Below the pieces are notes generated by a model, which worked only from the letters and a program-made list of their open reading frames with translations, did not search any database and had not been told where the DNA came from. From Alphaproteobacteria bacterium (lineage in GTDB: Bacteria > Pseudomonadota > Alphaproteobacteria > UBA8366 > GCA-2717185), in the NCBI GenBank assembly GCA_040905865.1, contig JBBDQU010000035.1:1-35752 (forward strand): DNA of 35,752 nt. Reading direction: 5' to 3'. Numbering within the stretch: the first letter of the stretch is position 1; the number at the start of each line of letters is the position of its first letter. Position numbers and translations under genes: made by a program. Positions 34,431-35,752 of the stretch are shown here, piece after piece.

Positions 34431-34913
34431 ATGATCAAGGGACTGCATCACAACGCATATCGCTGCCGCAATTCGGAGGAAACACGACAGTTCTACGAGG
34501 AATTTCTGGAATTGCCCCTCGCCGGATCGCTGGCGATCGACACGACCAGGACCGGGCGTGACACGAATGTGCTGCACACGTTTTACGAACTGGGCGACGG
34601 GTCCTATCTTGCCTTCTTCGAAGCCCCGGACCAGCCCTTCGAGTTCAAGGACCAGCATGATTTCGACCTGCATATCGCACTGGAAACGGACCGGGAAACC
34701 TTCGACCGTATGTTCGCGAAGGGCAGGGCGGCGGGCATCGAAACCCGCGGTGTCGCCGACCACGACTTCATCCACTCGATCTATTTCCGCGACCCGAACG
34801 GCTATGTCATCGAACTTTCGGTAAAACTGCCCAACCATGACGAGGCGATGAACCCGGCAACAAACGGCGCGCGGCGCATCCTCGACGAATGGACGGCGCA
34901 GCGGGCGGGGTGA
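34431..34913 (+). CDS. VOC-family (glyoxalase/dioxygenase fold) protein
   Basis: A 160-residue vicinal-oxygen-chelate protein. G-L-H-H-N-A-Y-R-C near 4-12 supplies the first metal His. F-D-L-H-I-A-L near 80-86 gives the second, and G-Y-V-I-E-L-S near 124-130 gives the metal Glu, with the typical D-P-N-G-Y before it. ATG 34431 was chosen because GGAGGAG lies seven bases upstream; an in-frame ATG at 34413 precedes that site. It is divergent from the enoyl-CoA hydratase gene. The fold hosts dioxygenases, glyoxalases, epimerases and resistance proteins, so the activity is unknown. Confidence 0.88.
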   Translation: MIKGLHHNAYRCRNSEETRQFYEEFLELPLAGSLAIDTTRTGRDTNVLHTFYELGDGSYLAFFEAPDQPFEFKDQHDFDLHIALETDRETFDRMFAKGRAAGIETRGVADHDFIHSIYFRDPNGYVIELSVKLPNHDEAMNPATNGARRILDEWTAQRAG

Positions 34914-34955
34914 CGGGGAACGCGCGTCTTGTTTGTGCGAAATGCCCGTCACCAA

Positions 34956-35149
34956 TCAGCCGCAACGCCTTGTAGGCAGGTTTGCGCCACCGGCCCGGTC
35001 GCTTCGGCGTTCCAGCAGAACGACATCGCGCCAGGCATCGCCGATATGGCCATAACGCTCCCGGGTACCGGCCTCGCGGAATCCGCCCCGTAGATCGCGC
35101 GTACCTGTCGCCAGTCCCGCCGTTCCATCCCGCTGGTCTGAAAATACAT
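34956..35149 (-). pseudogene. GNAT acetyltransferase pseudogene with internal deletion
   Basis: On the minus strand, starting with ATG 35149, one frame encodes R-R-D-W-R-Q-V-R-A-I-Y, the N-terminal strand-helix typical of GNAT acetyltransferases (phosphinothricin N-acetyltransferase-like). Near 35085-35090 the protein-like reading moves to another frame: G-G-F-R-E-A-G...W-R-D-V-V-L-L-E-R, the typical GNAT C-terminal end. The acetyl-CoA-binding middle (more than 100 residues) is missing and the frame is broken, so this is a decayed gene. Bases 34914-34955 and 35150-35239 hold nothing further except the cupin ribosome site. Confidence 0.7.
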
Positions 35150-35239
35150 GGCTATTGCCCCCCGGGTTCTCTTTGCCGCACTTTACGGCGCAGAATATCG
35201 CCGAGTACCGTGTGAGCATAGCACAGGGAGGCGTGAATT

Positions 35240-35644
35240 ATGGGCGCGAATGACACGGCAACATGCATTAACCTGGCCGACGCGATCACGTTTTCGGCCG
35301 AGGCGCGGACCAACCGGGAGTTGATGACCACCAGCGTGGCCGAGGTCAGGATGAACTGTTACGAGCCGGGGCAGTTCACGCCGATGCATATGCATCCGGA
35401 TGAGGACGAGGTCATGTATATCGTCGAAGGGCGCGGCAGGGTCGTGTTCGACGGACGTGACGACCTGCCCGTAACGCAGGGCGAACTGGTCTGCCTTCCC
35501 TCGGACCAGTTCCATTCCATCGTCGCGGCCCCGGACAGCCGCATGGTGCTGATCTATTTCATGAAACCCGGCTATGGCAGCGTGCGGCCGGGCAATTCGC
35601 CAACGGGCGCCGCCCTCGAACGACTGCACGGGGAGCGCGGCTGA
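35240..35644 (+). CDS. Cupin-domain protein
   Basis: A 134-residue single-domain cupin. Motif 1 is P-G-Q-F-T-P-M-H-M-H-P-D-E-D-E-V-M-Y near 43-60, with two His and a Glu as metal ligands, followed by V-E-G-R-G. Motif 2 (P-S-D-Q-F-H-S-I) near 87-94 gives the last His. An AGGGAGGCG ribosome site precedes ATG 35240. Small cupins act as dioxygenases, isomerases or sensors of small ligands. Nothing in this protein fixes a reaction. Two hairpins follow the gene. Confidence 0.88.
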   Translation: MGANDTATCINLADAITFSAEARTNRELMTTSVAEVRMNCYEPGQFTPMHMHPDEDEVMYIVEGRGRVVFDGRDDLPVTQGELVCLPSDQFHSIVAAPDSRMVLIYFMKPGYGSVRPGNSPTGAALERLHGERG

Positions 35645-35670
35645 CGCCCGGCGTTTCCGCCGCCACGAAA

Positions 35671-35699
35671 AAGGGCCGGGTCACATAAACCCGGCCCTT
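35671..35699 (-). terminator. Intrinsic terminator, minus strand
   Basis: AAGGGCCGGGT and ACCCGGCCCTT form an 11-base stem with a seven-base loop. On the minus strand the stem runs into TTTTTCGTGG, so it would end a message coming from the right of the window. It may also stop the cupin transcript. Confidence 0.7.
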
Positions 35700-35709
35700 C
35701 AGACCGCTG

Positions 35710-35740
35710 ACAAACCCCTCGCCTTTGGTGAGGGGTTTGT
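35710..35740. terminator. Second hairpin after the cupin gene
   Basis: ACAAACCCCTC and GAGGGGTTTGT form a perfect 11-base stem around a nine-base loop. It is followed by little T on the plus strand. With the preceding hairpin it forms a double barrier between the cupin gene and whatever lies to the right. Confidence 0.5.
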
Positions 35741-35752
35741 GATTCAATGCGG

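Overview
The window is GC-rich (apart from a few AT-rich intergenic patches) and reads as an alphaproteobacterial chromosome segment, probably Rhodospirillales-like. The grounds are a groES-groEL pair behind a perfect CIRCE operator, rpsU, a family I pyrophosphatase, many TRAP and hydantoinase-type genes, and codon use strongly biased to G/C at third positions. No tRNA, rRNA or CRISPR array was seen. The order-level placement is inference.

Left edge (1-1970): two transposase fragments are fused head to tail (IS256-type interrupted by IS110-type). An ArsR regulator and a YraQ/ArsP-type permease follow, then a G-run/C-run palindrome that may be an assembly scar. 1972-6973: an orphan TRAP binding protein, a benzoylformate-decarboxylase-like ThDP enzyme, a divergent EthD-like protein, a Bax-type glucosaminidase and ppa. 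7035-9860: a palindromic repeat at the end of rpsU, a long non-coding gap, then groEL and groES under CIRCE control.

9930-20860 (minus strand) is a compact catabolic cluster of eleven genes, many overlapping by 4 bases. In transcription order it encodes an ArsR-type regulator with a C-terminal extension, a 74-residue membrane protein, an FAD dehydrogenase, a GMC oxidoreductase, a solute-binding-like protein without signal peptide, a FrdA/SdhA-like flavoprotein, a free-standing [2Fe-2S] subunit, an SDR dehydrogenase, and a complete TRAP transporter (dctP, dctQ, dctM). Divergent from it (plus strand, 21239-28813) are an SMP-30 lactonase-like protein, two consecutive HyuB-type subunits, one HyuA-type subunit and an ACMSD-like metal-dependent amidohydrolase. 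Together these suggest uptake of an organic acid or hydroxylated ring compound, several flavin/NAD oxidations, ATP-dependent carboxylation or ring opening by HyuA/HyuB, and lactone or carboxylate processing. The substrate cannot be read from sequence.

28831-35644 holds RidA, an RclA/MerA-like disulfide oxidoreductase, a MOT1-type molybdate transporter, an acyl-CoA-dehydrogenase-fold flavin monooxygenase, an enoyl-CoA hydratase-like protein, a VOC protein, an internally deleted GNAT pseudogene and a cupin.

The most unusual signal is a small family of palindromic elements (7035-7093, 33387-33443, 33465-33525). Their outer ends are related, but each has a completely different inner palindrome that is nonetheless perfectly self-complementary. 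Two of the three end exactly in a CTAG that supplies the TAG stop codon of the neighbouring gene.
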